Shown: positions 55,214 through 63,692, counted from the stretch's first letter. The stretch: DNA of 64,000 bases from Phenylobacterium montanum (GCF_018135625.1 NZ_CP073078.1:3628501-3692500), one strand, 5' to 3'. Program-made: numbers and translations. Notes: a model not told the origin generated them from the sequence alone.

Positions 55214-55395
55214 CCCTTCTCCCCTTGCGGGAGAAGGAGGGGCCCAGTGCGCAGCAAAGGGAGGATGAGGGGTCGCGCGAACCTCTCCGTCCTGGTTTTG
55301 CAGCAGCGACGGACTTCTGGTAGGCCGGCGCGACCCCTCATCCTCCCACCCGCTGACGCGGGCGGGCCCCTCCTTCCCCCACAAGGGGGGAAGGG
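55214..55395. repeat. Composite inverted repeat, copy 3
   Basis: Left end CCCTTCTCCCCTTGCGGGAG with GGGAGGATGAGGGG inside it; right end CCTCATCCTCCCACCCGC then CTTCCCCCACAAGGGGGGAA. The core resembles the reverse complement of the copy 1 core (both share a CGCGnnnACCTCTCC stretch). It lies between the tesB start and the trmD start, that is, at one edge of the insertion that splits the ffh-rplS cluster. Confidence 0.85.
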
Positions 55396-55409
55396 AGCAG
55401 AAGCGCCCC

Positions 55410-56135
55410 ATGCCCTACGACGTCACCGTCCTGACCATGTTCCCCGAGGCCTTTCCCGGCCCGCTCGGCGTGTCGCTGATCGGTTCGGCCTGGCGGGAAA
55501 AGGGCCTGTGGCGATTGGAAACACTGGACATTCGGGGCTTTTCCGAAGATAAGCGCGGCTTCCTCGACGACACCCCCGCTGGGGGTGGCCCGGGGCAGGT
55601 TATGCGGGCGGACGTGATCGCGGCGGCGCTGGACAGCGTTTCGCAGGCGGGGCGGCCGCTTTTGTACATGAGCGCCCGGGGAAGGCCCCTGACCCAGGCG
55701 CGCGTCCGTGAGTGGGCTCAGGCTCCTGGCCTGATCGTGCTCTGCGGCCGTTTCGAGGGGGTGGACCAGCGGGTGCTCGACGCCCGGGGGTTCGAGGAGG
55801 TCGCCGTCGGCGACGCAGTCCTGGCCGGTGGCGAGGCGGCGGCGATGGTGGCGATCGAAGCCTGTGTCCGGCTCGTGCCGGGCGTCCTGGGCGAGGCCGA
55901 AAGCCTGGCCGAGGAAAGCTTCGAAGACGGGCTTCTGGAGCACCCGCAGTTCACAAGGCCGCGGACGTTCGAGGAGCGCGAAATTCCGGAGGTCCTGCTC
56001 TCCGGCCACCACAAGAAGGTGGCCGCGTGGCGCCGGGCGCAACGGGAACAGACCACGCGGGAGCGGCGGCCGGACCTTTGGGCGCAGCATCTCGCCAACT
56101 TACAGGCAAAGGGCGACAAAGCCCAAGGAGACTAG
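55410..56135 (+). CDS. trmD: tRNA (guanine-N1)-methyltransferase
   Basis: Methylates G37 of tRNAs with a trefoil-knot SPOUT fold. The 241-residue protein has [50 protein letters not shown] and [15 protein letters not shown], with the C-terminal [14 protein letters not shown]. rplS follows 2 bases after the stop. The usual upstream neighbour rimM is separated by tesB and a repeat, so trmD-rplS probably has its own promoter near the repeat. Confidence 0.97.
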   Translation: MPYDVTVLTMFPEAFPGPLGVSLIGSAWREKGLWRLETLDIRGFSEDKRGFLDDTPAGGGPGQVMRADVIAAALDSVSQAGRPLLYMSARGRPLTQARVREWAQAPGLIVLCGRFEGVDQRVLDARGFEEVAVGDAVLAGGEAAAMVAIEACVRLVPGVLGEAESLAEESFEDGLLEHPQFTRPRTFEEREIPEVLLSGHHKKVAAWRRAQREQTTRERRPDLWAQHLANLQAKGDKAQGD

Positions 56136-56137
56136 AC

Positions 56138-56524
56138 ATGAACATCATCCAGCAGCTGGAACAGGAAGAAGCCGCCCGCGTGATGGGCGACAAGAAGGTC
56201 CCGGACTTCCAGCCCGGCGACACCCTGCGCGTCAACGTGCGCATCAAGGAAGGCGACCGCGAGCGCGTCCAGGCCTATGAGGGCGTCTGCATCGCCCGCG
56301 CCGGCGGCGGCCTGCAGGAGAGCTTCACCGTCCGCAAGATTTCTTTCGGCGAAGGCGTGGAGCGCCAGTTCCCGCTGATGTCGCCGATGATCGAATCCAT
56401 CGAGGTCAAGCGCCGCGGCGTCGTGCGCCGGGCCAAGCTCTATTATCTGCGCGACCGTCGCGGCAAGTCGGCCCGCATCGCCGAACGCGCCATGGGCGCC
56501 GGCAAGGAGAACGGCGAGGGCTGA
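56138..56524 (+). CDS. rplS: 50S ribosomal protein L19
   Basis: The 128-residue protein has [57 protein letters not shown] and [17 protein letters not shown], standard L19 features. It follows trmD by 2 bases and ends before an intrinsic terminator. A decayed partial copy of its 3' end is present at 58411-58530. Confidence 0.98.
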   Translation: MNIIQQLEQEEAARVMGDKKVPDFQPGDTLRVNVRIKEGDRERVQAYEGVCIARAGGGLQESFTVRKISFGEGVERQFPLMSPMIESIEVKRRGVVRRAKLYYLRDRRGKSARIAERAMGAGKENGEG

Positions 56525-56550
56525 TCTTCGCCCGCAATTGACCCATTAGA

Positions 56551-56584
56551 AGGGCCGTTCCGGATCGCCGGGACGGCCCTTTTC
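56551..56584 (+). terminator. Intrinsic terminator after rplS
   Basis: AGGGCCGT pairs with ACGGCCCT, extended by an inner CCGG/CCGG stem around ATCG, followed directly by TTTC in the exit. It lies 26 bases after the rplS stop and should end the trmD-rplS transcript. Confidence 0.85.
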
Positions 56585-56778
56585 GCGCGGCGGGGGTTTT
56601 GCTGTTCGCCCTACCCAAAAGGGGGTCGCCGCGCGCCGTCGATCCTGACTCGACTTTTGTATCTTCACTTTGCTGGGTTAGCTTCTTCGAACTCGGCTGA
56701 AAACTGAATCTGCAACCTGAAATGCCAGATTCCGCCTATCCGCCTCGCGTTCCGGCGGCAAACGGAGGGTGATCGTTC

Positions 56779-58473
56779 TTGACTGGGCCCAAGGCCGCTC
56801 GGCCAGGCATTCAGGTCAAGGTCTTCGCGGCGACCGCAGCGTTGTCGTGGGCGGCCGCGCTGATCTTTTCGGTTTTCGAGCAGCGGACCCACGGCGCGAC
56901 CGCCATATGGCCGGTGAACGCCATGATCCTGGCGGCTTATATTCTGCTCGGCCGGGAGGCGCGCGCGGCGGTCATCGCAGGCGGCGCGGCGGCCCTCATC
57001 GCCACCAGCCTGGTGATGAACACCAATCCGCGGCTCGCATGCGTCCTGGCCATCTTCAACTCGACAGAGATCGTCTTGGTGCATCTGGTCGCCGCCCGGG
57101 TGCTGAAGGGCCGCTTCAGCTTCGAAGGGGTGGACCGCCTGCTGGCTTACTGGTCCGCCTGCGCCGCGGTCTGCGCCGTGAACGCCTTGCCGGTAGGTTT
57201 CGTCGAGCTCGCCTGGCAGGGGCGTCCGTTCTGGACCACATTCAACGCCTGGGGCGTCGGGGACGCGCTGGGCTACATGCTGGTGACGCCGGCGATTTTG
57301 GATATTCGGCACGACTGGGCGGCGCTGGCGGCGGATTCCCGGCGGGGCGTCCACGCCCTGGCGACGGTAGCGGCCCTGCTCTTGGTCGAGGCGCCGGTGC
57401 TCTATTTCCGCGCCTATGAGCTCCAGTTCGCCATATTGGTGATCTTTGTCGCGATCGCTTTCCGCCAGGGGCGCACGGTCGCCGGCCTCGCGATCCTGTC
57501 GACCATCGTGCTCGCCGACGGACTGCTCAATTTCGGCAGCCCGCGCGCGCCGGTCGTATTCGGCCTGGTGATTGACGAGAAGCTCTATGCCCAGATCTTC
57601 CTGGCGGGCTGTGCGCTGGCGGCGATCCCGATGGCTGGTGCGGTCGCCAAGCAAAGGGCGCTCGACGCAGAACTGATCGCAAGCCGCACCGAGGCGCTGG
57701 CGGCCTCCGAGGCCAAGAGCCAGTTCCTGGCCAATATGAGCCACGAGATGCGCACGCCGCTGAACGCCGTGATCGGCTTCGCCGGCCTGCTGCAGGGTAT
57801 GGCCGAGTTGCCCGGGCCAGCGCGGCGGCACGCGGACCGTATCGCAGCCGGCGGGCGTGCGCTGCTCGATCTCGTCAATGACGTGCTGGACTTCGCCAAG
57901 GTCGAGTCCGGGCATGTGGACCTAGCCTGCGAGATGGTGGAGCTTCACCGCCTTGTCGCAGAGACGGTCGACCTGGTGGCTGCGGACGCTACGGCCAAGG
58001 GGCTGGGGCTCGACTGGGCGATGGACGAAGCGACACCAGCGCTGATCCAAGGTGACGCGAGGCGGTTACGCCAAGTCCTGCTCAACCTTCTCGGCAACGC
58101 CGTCAAATTCACCGAGCGCGGCGCCGTGCGCGTCAGTGTGGCGCCGGCCGGCGAGTCGATACGCTTCAGCGTCACCGACACCGGTCCCGGCATCGCCCCC
58201 GACTTCAGAGACCGGCTATTCGATCGTTTCAGCCAGGGCGACGCCTCGCTCAGTCGCAGCCATGGCGGCGCAGGTCTCGGCCTGGCCATTTCGCGGGGGC
58301 TGGTAGAACTGATGGGTGGGCGCATCGGCGTGACAAGCGAGCTCGGCCAAGGCTCGATGTTCTGGTTCGAAATCCCGGCGCGGGCGCCAGCAGCGGCCGC
58401 GCCGCCCCACTGGAGAGCATTACCGTCGATAAGTTCTCCTTCAGCGAAGGGGTCGAGCGTCAGCTCCTTTTGA
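56779..58473 (+). CDS. MASE1-type sensor histidine kinase, orphan
   Basis: A 564-residue membrane kinase. About eight hydrophobic segments in residues 10-290 form a MASE1-like sensor (AIWPVNAMILAAYILLG is typical), followed by HisKA with phospho-acceptor His322 in NMSHEMRTPLNAVIGF, and a catalytic HATPase domain with GNAVKFTERG (N box), DTGPGIAPDF (G1) and GGAGLGLAIS (G2). No response regulator gene is adjacent. The TTG start has GGAGGG 12 bases upstream. The last 20 residues are read out of frame through an rplS-derived remnant, so the natural C terminus has been replaced. Confidence 0.85.
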   Translation: MTGPKAARPGIQVKVFAATAALSWAAALIFSVFEQRTHGATAIWPVNAMILAAYILLGREARAAVIAGGAAALIATSLVMNTNPRLACVLAIFNSTEIVLVHLVAARVLKGRFSFEGVDRLLAYWSACAAVCAVNALPVGFVELAWQGRPFWTTFNAWGVGDALGYMLVTPAILDIRHDWAALAADSRRGVHALATVAALLLVEAPVLYFRAYELQFAILVIFVAIAFRQGRTVAGLAILSTIVLADGLLNFGSPRAPVVFGLVIDEKLYAQIFLAGCALAAIPMAGAVAKQRALDAELIASRTEALAASEAKSQFLANMSHEMRTPLNAVIGFAGLLQGMAELPGPARRHADRIAAGGRALLDLVNDVLDFAKVESGHVDLACEMVELHRLVAETVDLVAADATAKGLGLDWAMDEATPALIQGDARRLRQVLLNLLGNAVKFTERGAVRVSVAPAGESIRFSVTDTGPGIAPDFRDRLFDRFSQGDASLSRSHGGAGLGLAISRGLVELMGGRIGVTSELGQGSMFWFEIPARAPAAAAPPHWRALPSISSPSAKGSSVSSF

Positions 58474-58530
58474 CGCCTTCGGTCATCCCGCCAAGGCGCC
58501 GGCAAGGACACCGGTTTGGGCTCCATTCGA
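58411..58530 (+). pseudogene. Decayed partial copy of the rplS 3' end
   Basis: Bases 58416-58487 translate (in a frame differing from the kinase) as SITVDKFSFSEGVERQLLLT and on to VI, matching L19 [19 protein letters not shown] at 14 of 24 aligned residues; the DNA agrees at about 55 of 78 positions. After a gap equal to about 95 missing bases, 58495-58508 repeats the 14-base GGCGCCGGCAAGGA from the rplS end, with similarity continuing past the position of the rplS stop. It is truncated and frameshifted, hence a pseudogene. Confidence 0.8.
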
Positions 58531-58550
58531 ACTTGCCGACCGCCATTTTC

Positions 58551-58569
58551 ATAGCTAGCTATATAGCTA
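58551..58569. promoter_or_regulatory. Overlapping palindromes, probable MarR-type operator
   Basis: Two overlapping perfect palindromes, ATAGCTAGCTAT (58551-58562) and TAGCTATATAGCTA (58556-58569), lie 23-41 bases before the MarR-GNAT start, in an AT-rich island. MarR-family dimers bind such symmetric AT-rich sites, often over their own promoter; here the site would overlap the core promoter. Autoregulation is inferred. Confidence 0.65.
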
Positions 58570-58591
58570 TAAATATGTGTTGGAGGCCGCG

Positions 58592-59551
58592 ATGACGGGC
58601 GACCTGTTGCAAGAGCGTGGAAACCTGTTCCTGGGCAGCCGGCTGAAGCGGTTGGCCGAGCGGATGCAGGCCGATGTGGTCCACGTGCCCGAGCGGGCCG
58701 GGCTGGAGATCCAGCCGGGCCAGTACCCCATGCTGGGCGTGCTCGACCGCGACGGCCCGATGACCATCGGCGAACTGGCCCAGACCCTCGAGCTCAGCCA
58801 GCCCACCATCACCCGCGCCGTGGCCCGGCTGATCGAGATGGGCCTGGTCGAGGCCAGCCGCCTCGGCCGCGACCAGAGGCACAAGACCATCTCCCTGACC
58901 GCGGCGGGGCGGGCGGCGATGGAGGTCTCGAAGGCCCGGGTCTGGCCGCAGATCGAGGCGGCGGTGACCGAGATCACCCAGGGCCTTACCGGCTCGCTGT
59001 TGAACCAGATCACGATCCTGGAGCGCCGCCTCGCGGAGAAGCCGCTGAGCCAGCGGGGCCTTTCCGCCGTGCCGTCGGGCCTCGTCATTCGCGAATTCGC
59101 CGCCGATCTCGCCCCTGCCTTCCGTGACATCAACAGCCAGTGGATCACCGCCATGTACGAGATGGAGGCGGCCGATCGCGAGGTGCTGGACGACCCTGAG
59201 GGCAAGATCATCGACCCCGGCGGCGCCATCCTGTTCGTCGAGGCCGAGGGCCTTGGGATCGTCGGGACCTGCGCCCTGAAGAAGACCGGCGAGGGCGCCT
59301 TCGAGCTGATCAAGATGGGCGTCCTGGAATCCGCCCGCGGCCGCAAGGCCGGCGAATTCCTCCTCCGAGCCGTGATCGCCCGGGCCCAGACGCTGGGGGC
59401 CAAGACCCTCTACCTGCTGAGCAACAAGAAATCCGCCGCCGCCGTCCACCTCTACGAAAAGCTCGGCTTCGTCCACGACGAGGCGATCATGCGCGACTAT
59501 GGCGGGGCGTATGAGCGGTGCGACGTGGCGATGCGCTATCGCGGGCGGTGA
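58592..59551 (+). CDS. MarR-GNAT fusion: transcription regulator with acetyltransferase domain
   Basis: A 319-residue two-domain protein. Residues 1-145 form a MarR winged helix (TIGELAQTLELSQPTITRAVARLIEMGLVE, then RDQRHKTISLTAAGRAA). Residues about 165-319 form a GNAT acetyltransferase fold (ESARGRKAGEFLLRAVIARA for acetyl-CoA binding, VHLYEKLGFVHDE near the end). Such fusions are a known architecture; ligand and acetylation target are unknown. ATG 58592 follows GGAGG by 5 bases; GTG 58577 is less likely. Overlapping palindromes lie just upstream. Confidence 0.9.
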   Translation: MTGDLLQERGNLFLGSRLKRLAERMQADVVHVPERAGLEIQPGQYPMLGVLDRDGPMTIGELAQTLELSQPTITRAVARLIEMGLVEASRLGRDQRHKTISLTAAGRAAMEVSKARVWPQIEAAVTEITQGLTGSLLNQITILERRLAEKPLSQRGLSAVPSGLVIREFAADLAPAFRDINSQWITAMYEMEAADREVLDDPEGKIIDPGGAILFVEAEGLGIVGTCALKKTGEGAFELIKMGVLESARGRKAGEFLLRAVIARAQTLGAKTLYLLSNKKSAAAVHLYEKLGFVHDEAIMRDYGGAYERCDVAMRYRGR

Positions 59552-59826
59552 GGCGGGTGAGATTTCTATCGCCTTTCGGCGAGGGAACGGCGCCGCCAAG
59601 CTGAGTCCTATTCACGGCTGCGGGCCGGCAGGCTCTGATCGCCTGTGAAACTGAGGTGAGATATGTGCGTGCGCGCCGAACGGCAAATTAGCGCTGGCTT
59701 GCCCTGTCATGACGTTTGGACACTGCAACCTGTCGCATCCGTCCATGGCGGTGTCTGCAGGCTGTCACAGAAACGCGTCTAAGCTGGGCCTTTGAACCAC
59801 CCTCCACCAGAAGAGGCGGAAATCCC
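59552..59826. other. Intergenic region before the FAD oxidoreductase gene
   Basis: The 275-base gap between the MarR-GNAT gene and the FAD oxidoreductase gene has no family-like reading frame. I see no intrinsic terminator, tRNA or extended palindrome. It is long enough to hold the promoter of the oxidoreductase-MFS operon. Confidence 0.6.
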
Positions 59827-61191
59827 GTGACCCGATCGATCCAGGAACCTGCCCGCGAGATTCCGGTCGTGCATGAGACCGACGTGCTGGTGGTCGGGTC
59901 CGGTCCCGGCGGGCTGCCGGCGGCGCTGGCGGCGGCGCGGGCGGGGGTCGAGGTCACGCTCTTGGAGCGCTACGGCTGCTTCGGCGGCAACATCACCCAG
60001 GTGGGGGTCGAGGGTTTCGCCTGGTATCGCCATCCGACCACCATCGACAGCGAGGGCATCGGCCGGGAGATGGAGGAGCGCGCCAGGGTGATGGGCGCGG
60101 CCCAGCCCGAGCCGCAGTCGGTCAGCCACGCCCTGGACGCCGAGGGCTTCAAATATGTCGCCGACCTGATGGTCGAGGAGGCGGGGATCCGGCCCATGCT
60201 GCACCGCATGTTCGTCGCCCCGATCGTCGAGGGTGGCGAGATCAAGGGCGTGATCGTCGAGAGCAAGGCCGGGCGCGAGGCGATCCTGGCCAAGCGAGTG
60301 ATCGACGCCACCGGGGACGCCGACGTCGCCTTCCGCGCCGGCGCGCCGACCTGGAAACTGCCCAAGGCCGAGATGATGTCGGTCTCGGTGATGTTCTCCA
60401 TGAGCGGGGTCAACAAGACCCGCTTCATCGAGCAGGTGAAAGCCGACCCGCAGACCTATGCCGACTGGGGCGGCAACGGCGAATGGGACATCACCACCGA
60501 CGGCAAGGAGGACGCCCTGTTCTCCCCGTTCCTGAGGAAACCGTTCAAGAAGGCGCTGGAGGCGGGGCTTCTGCCGCCGAACCTGGCCACCATCGCCGGC
60601 ACCTGGGGCGGCGTCACCGACCAGGGCGACCTGACCTATCTCAATCTGGTCCACCTGAACTATGACGGGACCGACCCGGACGAGCTGACCGCCGGCGAGA
60701 TGGAGGGGCGCAAGCAGGCCATGCTGGCCATCGAGGCGCTGAAGCGCTTCATGCCCGGCTGCGAGGAGGCCAAGCTGCGCAATTTTGGCATGACGCTGGG
60801 CGTGCGCGACACCCGCAAGATCGACGCCCTCTACAACATCACCGAGGCTGACGTGCGGGGCCAGGGTCGGTTCGAGGACTCCATCGGCATCTTCCCCGAG
60901 TTCATCGACGGCTACGGGATCCTGATCCTGCCCACCACCGGCCGCTATTTCCATGTCCCCTACCGCTCGCTCGTGCCCAAGGGGGTGAGGAACCTGTTGG
61001 TCGCCGGCCGTTCGATCGGCGGGGACAAGATCAGCCATGCGGCGGTGCGCAACATGATGTGCTGCACGGTCGCCGGCCAGGGCGCGGGGGTCGCGGCGGC
61101 GGTGTCGCTGAAGAGCGGCCGCGCGCCGCATGAGGTCGACATCGCCGCAGTCCAGGCCGAACTGAAGCGCCAGGGCGCGCGGCTCCATTGA
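59827..61191 (+). CDS. FAD-dependent oxidoreductase (FAD_oxidored family)
   Basis: A 454-residue flavoprotein. The N-terminal dinucleotide-binding motif DVLVVGSGPGGLPAALAAARAG is followed by LLERYGCFGGNITQVGV, typical of the FAD_oxidored family, and the late part has DSIGIFPEFIDGYGI, PYRSLVPKGVRNLLVAGRSI and GQGAGVAAAVSLKSG. The substrate is unknown. The GTG start at 59827 is chosen because upstream sequence lacks conserved features. Its stop overlaps the MFS start (TTGA), so oxidation and transport of one compound are likely linked. Confidence 0.85.
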   Translation: MTRSIQEPAREIPVVHETDVLVVGSGPGGLPAALAAARAGVEVTLLERYGCFGGNITQVGVEGFAWYRHPTTIDSEGIGREMEERARVMGAAQPEPQSVSHALDAEGFKYVADLMVEEAGIRPMLHRMFVAPIVEGGEIKGVIVESKAGREAILAKRVIDATGDADVAFRAGAPTWKLPKAEMMSVSVMFSMSGVNKTRFIEQVKADPQTYADWGGNGEWDITTDGKEDALFSPFLRKPFKKALEAGLLPPNLATIAGTWGGVTDQGDLTYLNLVHLNYDGTDPDELTAGEMEGRKQAMLAIEALKRFMPGCEEAKLRNFGMTLGVRDTRKIDALYNITEADVRGQGRFEDSIGIFPEFIDGYGILILPTTGRYFHVPYRSLVPKGVRNLLVAGRSIGGDKISHAAVRNMMCCTVAGQGAGVAAAVSLKSGRAPHEVDIAAVQAELKRQGARLH

Positions 61192-62453
61192 GCGTGCGGC
61201 GCGTCCCTCCGCTCGCCTGGCTGGCCCTGGCGCTGGCGGCCCTGACCATCGCCGGCAACTACTACGCCTATGACGCGGTGGCCCCGGCGGCGGACCTGCT
61301 GCGCACCCAGCGGGGCTTCAGCCAGTCGCAGCTGGGCTTCCTCAACGCCATAGCCAGCCTGCCGAATATCGTGCTGTCGCTGTTCTGCGGCCTGATCATA
61401 GACCGGGTGGGGGCGGCCAAGGCGGCCTTCGGCTTCGCCCTGGTCTGCTTCGTCGGGGCCGTCATGACCGCGATCGGCCAGCCCTTCGCCCTGATGGCGG
61501 CCGGGCGGCTGATTTTCGGCGTGGGCGAGGAGACGGTGCTGATCGCGCTTCTGGCCGGCCTTGCCCAATGGTTCTCCGCCGGCGGCGCGGCGCTTTCGAT
61601 GTCACTGCTGTTCAGCCTGGCCCGGGTCGGATCCTACATGGCCGACATCTCGCCGCGCTGGGCGGGCCCGCTGTACCACAGCTGGCGGCCGCCCCTGGTG
61701 CTGGCCGCCGCCCTGACCGGGATCAGCATGGTCACCGGCCTGCTCTTCTGGCTAATCGACTCGCGACGTGCGCCGGGCGAAGCGGCGGCGTCCGAGCGGT
61801 TCGAGTTGAAGGGCGTTCTGCGCTTCGACCGCTCGTTCTGGTACATCCTGGGACTGAACGTCCTCTACGCCTCGGTTTTCTTCCCCTTCCGCTCGACCTT
61901 CGCCATCGAGTTCTTCCAGGACGCCAAGCACCAGACCCTGGCCATGGCGGGCCTGGCCAACAGCTGGGTGTTCTTCGCCGCCATCTTCGCCACCCCGGTG
62001 TTCGGGGCCATAGCCGACCGCTTCGGCCATCGCTGCGCCATGCTGAGCTTCGGCGCCGGCCTTGTGCCCCTGACCTTCCTTTTGCTCGACGCCACCGACG
62101 CCAGCCTGTGGGTCTCCACCGCCCTGATGGGGATCAGCTTTTCGGTGGTGCCGGCGGTGATCTGGCCCACGACCGCCATGCTGGTGGAGGAGCGGCGTCT
62201 CGGCACGGCCTTCGGCGTTATCAACGTGCTGCAGAGCCTGGGCATGTTCCTCTGCAACTGGATCGCCGGGGGGCTGAACGACGCCTACCGAGCCGGCCCG
62301 GCGCACCCGGAGGGGTATGGCCCGATGCTGGTCATGTTCGGCGCGCTCAGCCTCGTCGGCTTCCTTTGCACGCTCGCGCTGTGGCGGCGTGAGAGTGGAC
62401 CGAATGGCCACGGCCTGGGGAGGCCGCCCTCAGCATCGAGCGCCGCCGCCTGA
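61188..62453 (+). CDS. Major facilitator superfamily transporter
   Basis: A 421-residue inner-membrane transporter with about twelve hydrophobic segments and the MFS loop GLIIDRVGAAKAAFGFAL between helices 2 and 3, and GAIADRFGHRCAMLSFGAG in the second half. It is translationally coupled to the FAD oxidoreductase gene through a TTGA overlap. The cargo and direction cannot be told from sequence. Confidence 0.92.
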   Translation: MSVRRVPPLAWLALALAALTIAGNYYAYDAVAPAADLLRTQRGFSQSQLGFLNAIASLPNIVLSLFCGLIIDRVGAAKAAFGFALVCFVGAVMTAIGQPFALMAAGRLIFGVGEETVLIALLAGLAQWFSAGGAALSMSLLFSLARVGSYMADISPRWAGPLYHSWRPPLVLAAALTGISMVTGLLFWLIDSRRAPGEAAASERFELKGVLRFDRSFWYILGLNVLYASVFFPFRSTFAIEFFQDAKHQTLAMAGLANSWVFFAAIFATPVFGAIADRFGHRCAMLSFGAGLVPLTFLLLDATDASLWVSTALMGISFSVVPAVIWPTTAMLVEERRLGTAFGVINVLQSLGMFLCNWIAGGLNDAYRAGPAHPEGYGPMLVMFGALSLVGFLCTLALWRRESGPNGHGLGRPPSASSAAA

Positions 62454-62492
62454 CAGCTTGACGGGAGCCTATGTGTTCGGCGTGATCGTCGG

Positions 62493-62777
62493 ATGAGCCA
62501 AGATAGGGCTACCCAGGCCGATCTCACAAAGCAAAGCATAGCCTACGCCCTGATCGGGTTCGGCGCGCCGTCCCTGTTTGCCGGCATGATGTTGTTTCGG
62601 ATTGTCTTTCTTCCAGGCCACAGCGGGCCTTCTTTGGCCAAGATTTCCTTCTCACACCCGGCGTTTGTCGTATCGGCGATTTTGATGGGATTTGGTTCGA
62701 CCCTGTTCTTCGGCGGATTGTCGATACTCAAGTCGGTAAAACGGGCGATCGGCCGGCACCGAAACGACCGTGGATAG
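62493..62777 (+). CDS. Small two-span membrane protein, unknown function
   Basis: A 94-residue protein with two hydrophobic segments (AYALIGFGAPSLFAGMMLFRIVFL and PAFVVSAILMGFGSTLFFGGLSIL) and a basic C-terminal tail (KSVKRAIGRHRNDRG). Not recognised. Codons are less GC-biased than in neighbours. It converges with the LysR gene, whose stop is directly adjacent. Confidence 0.55.
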   Translation: MSQDRATQADLTKQSIAYALIGFGAPSLFAGMMLFRIVFLPGHSGPSLAKISFSHPAFVVSAILMGFGSTLFFGGLSILKSVKRAIGRHRNDRG

Positions 62778-63692
62778 CTATCGGACCGGCGTCTCGGGCT
62801 GCGCCCCGACGATATAGGCTGTCAGCCCCTCCGCCAGATGGTCGAACATCAGCCGCATGCGGCGGCTGGCCTTCAGGTCCTCGTGCATCACCACCCAGGT
62901 CTCCAGCTGGAAGCCGAACGCATCGGGCAGCACCCGCACCAGATTTGGATCGCGGCGGGCTATGCCGACCTGGCACCCGCCGATGCCGAAGCCGGCGCGC
63001 AGGGCGGCCAGCTGGGCCAGGTCGCTGTCGGCGCGGAAGGTGAAGGTCTCGCGGCTGACCGGCCCGGTCAGGTCGTCGACGGAGTCGCCGAGCGAGCTTT
63101 CCTGGTCGTAGCCGATCACCGCATGGTCGGCCACGTCGGCCATGATGGCCGGGGTTCCGCGCCGCTGCAGATAGCGGCGGTGGGCGTAGAGGCCGATCTC
63201 CAGGCTGCCGATGCGCTTGGCCAGCAGCGCGCCCTGGGTCGGGCGGACCATGCGCACGGCGATGTCGGCGGCGCGGCGGAGCAGGTCCTCGGCCCTGTTG
63301 GATAGCACCAGCTCGACCACGACCTTGGGGTACAGGTCGTTGAACTCGGCCAGGATCGGCGGCAGCACCTCGGCGCCGATGATCTCGCTGGCGGTGACCC
63401 GGACCACGCCGGCTACCTCGTCCGCCTCGGCCGAGGCGTCGCGGGCTGCGGCGGCGGCGGCCGAGGCCATGGTCTCCAGATAGGGGCCGAGTTCACGGGC
63501 CAGGTCGGTGGGCCGCAGGCCGGTGGGCGAGCGGGTGAAGAGAGGCAAGCCCAGCGCCTGCTCCAGCTGCTCGATATGTCGCCCGACGGTCGGCTGCGAC
63601 AGCCCAAGGGTTCGCGCCGCCCCGGACAGGCTGCCGGCGCGCAGCACGGCCCTCAGGGTGCGATAGAGCGACCAGTCCACGTCCTTGCTCAT
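62778..63692 (-). CDS. LysR family transcriptional regulator
   Basis: A 304-residue LysR protein: an N-terminal winged helix with AGSLSGAARTLGLSQPTVGRH, then a periplasmic-binding-protein-like effector domain (VVRVTASEIIGAEVLPPILAEF). ATG 63692 gives the usual start. It is divergent from the Rossmann-fold gene at 63784, the standard layout in which a LysR protein controls its neighbour. The small-molecule inducer is unknown. Confidence 0.92.
   Translation of the reverse strand: MSKDVDWSLYRTLRAVLRAGSLSGAARTLGLSQPTVGRHIEQLEQALGLPLFTRSPTGLRPTDLARELGPYLETMASAAAAAARDASAEADEVAGVVRVTASEIIGAEVLPPILAEFNDLYPKVVVELVLSNRAEDLLRRAADIAVRMVRPTQGALLAKRIGSLEIGLYAHRRYLQRRGTPAIMADVADHAVIGYDQESSLGDSVDDLTGPVSRETFTFRADSDLAQLAALRAGFGIGGCQVGIARRDPNLVRVLPDAFGFQLETWVVMHEDLKASRRMRLMFDHLAEGLTAYIVGAQPETPVR

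Noticed and set aside
56769-57419. 216-codon frame starting GTG 56769 across the kinase sensor region
   Set aside because: Closer to the GGAGGG ribosome-binding site than the kinase start, but its translation is Arg/Gly-rich without domain features, while the other frame has clear membrane and kinase motifs.
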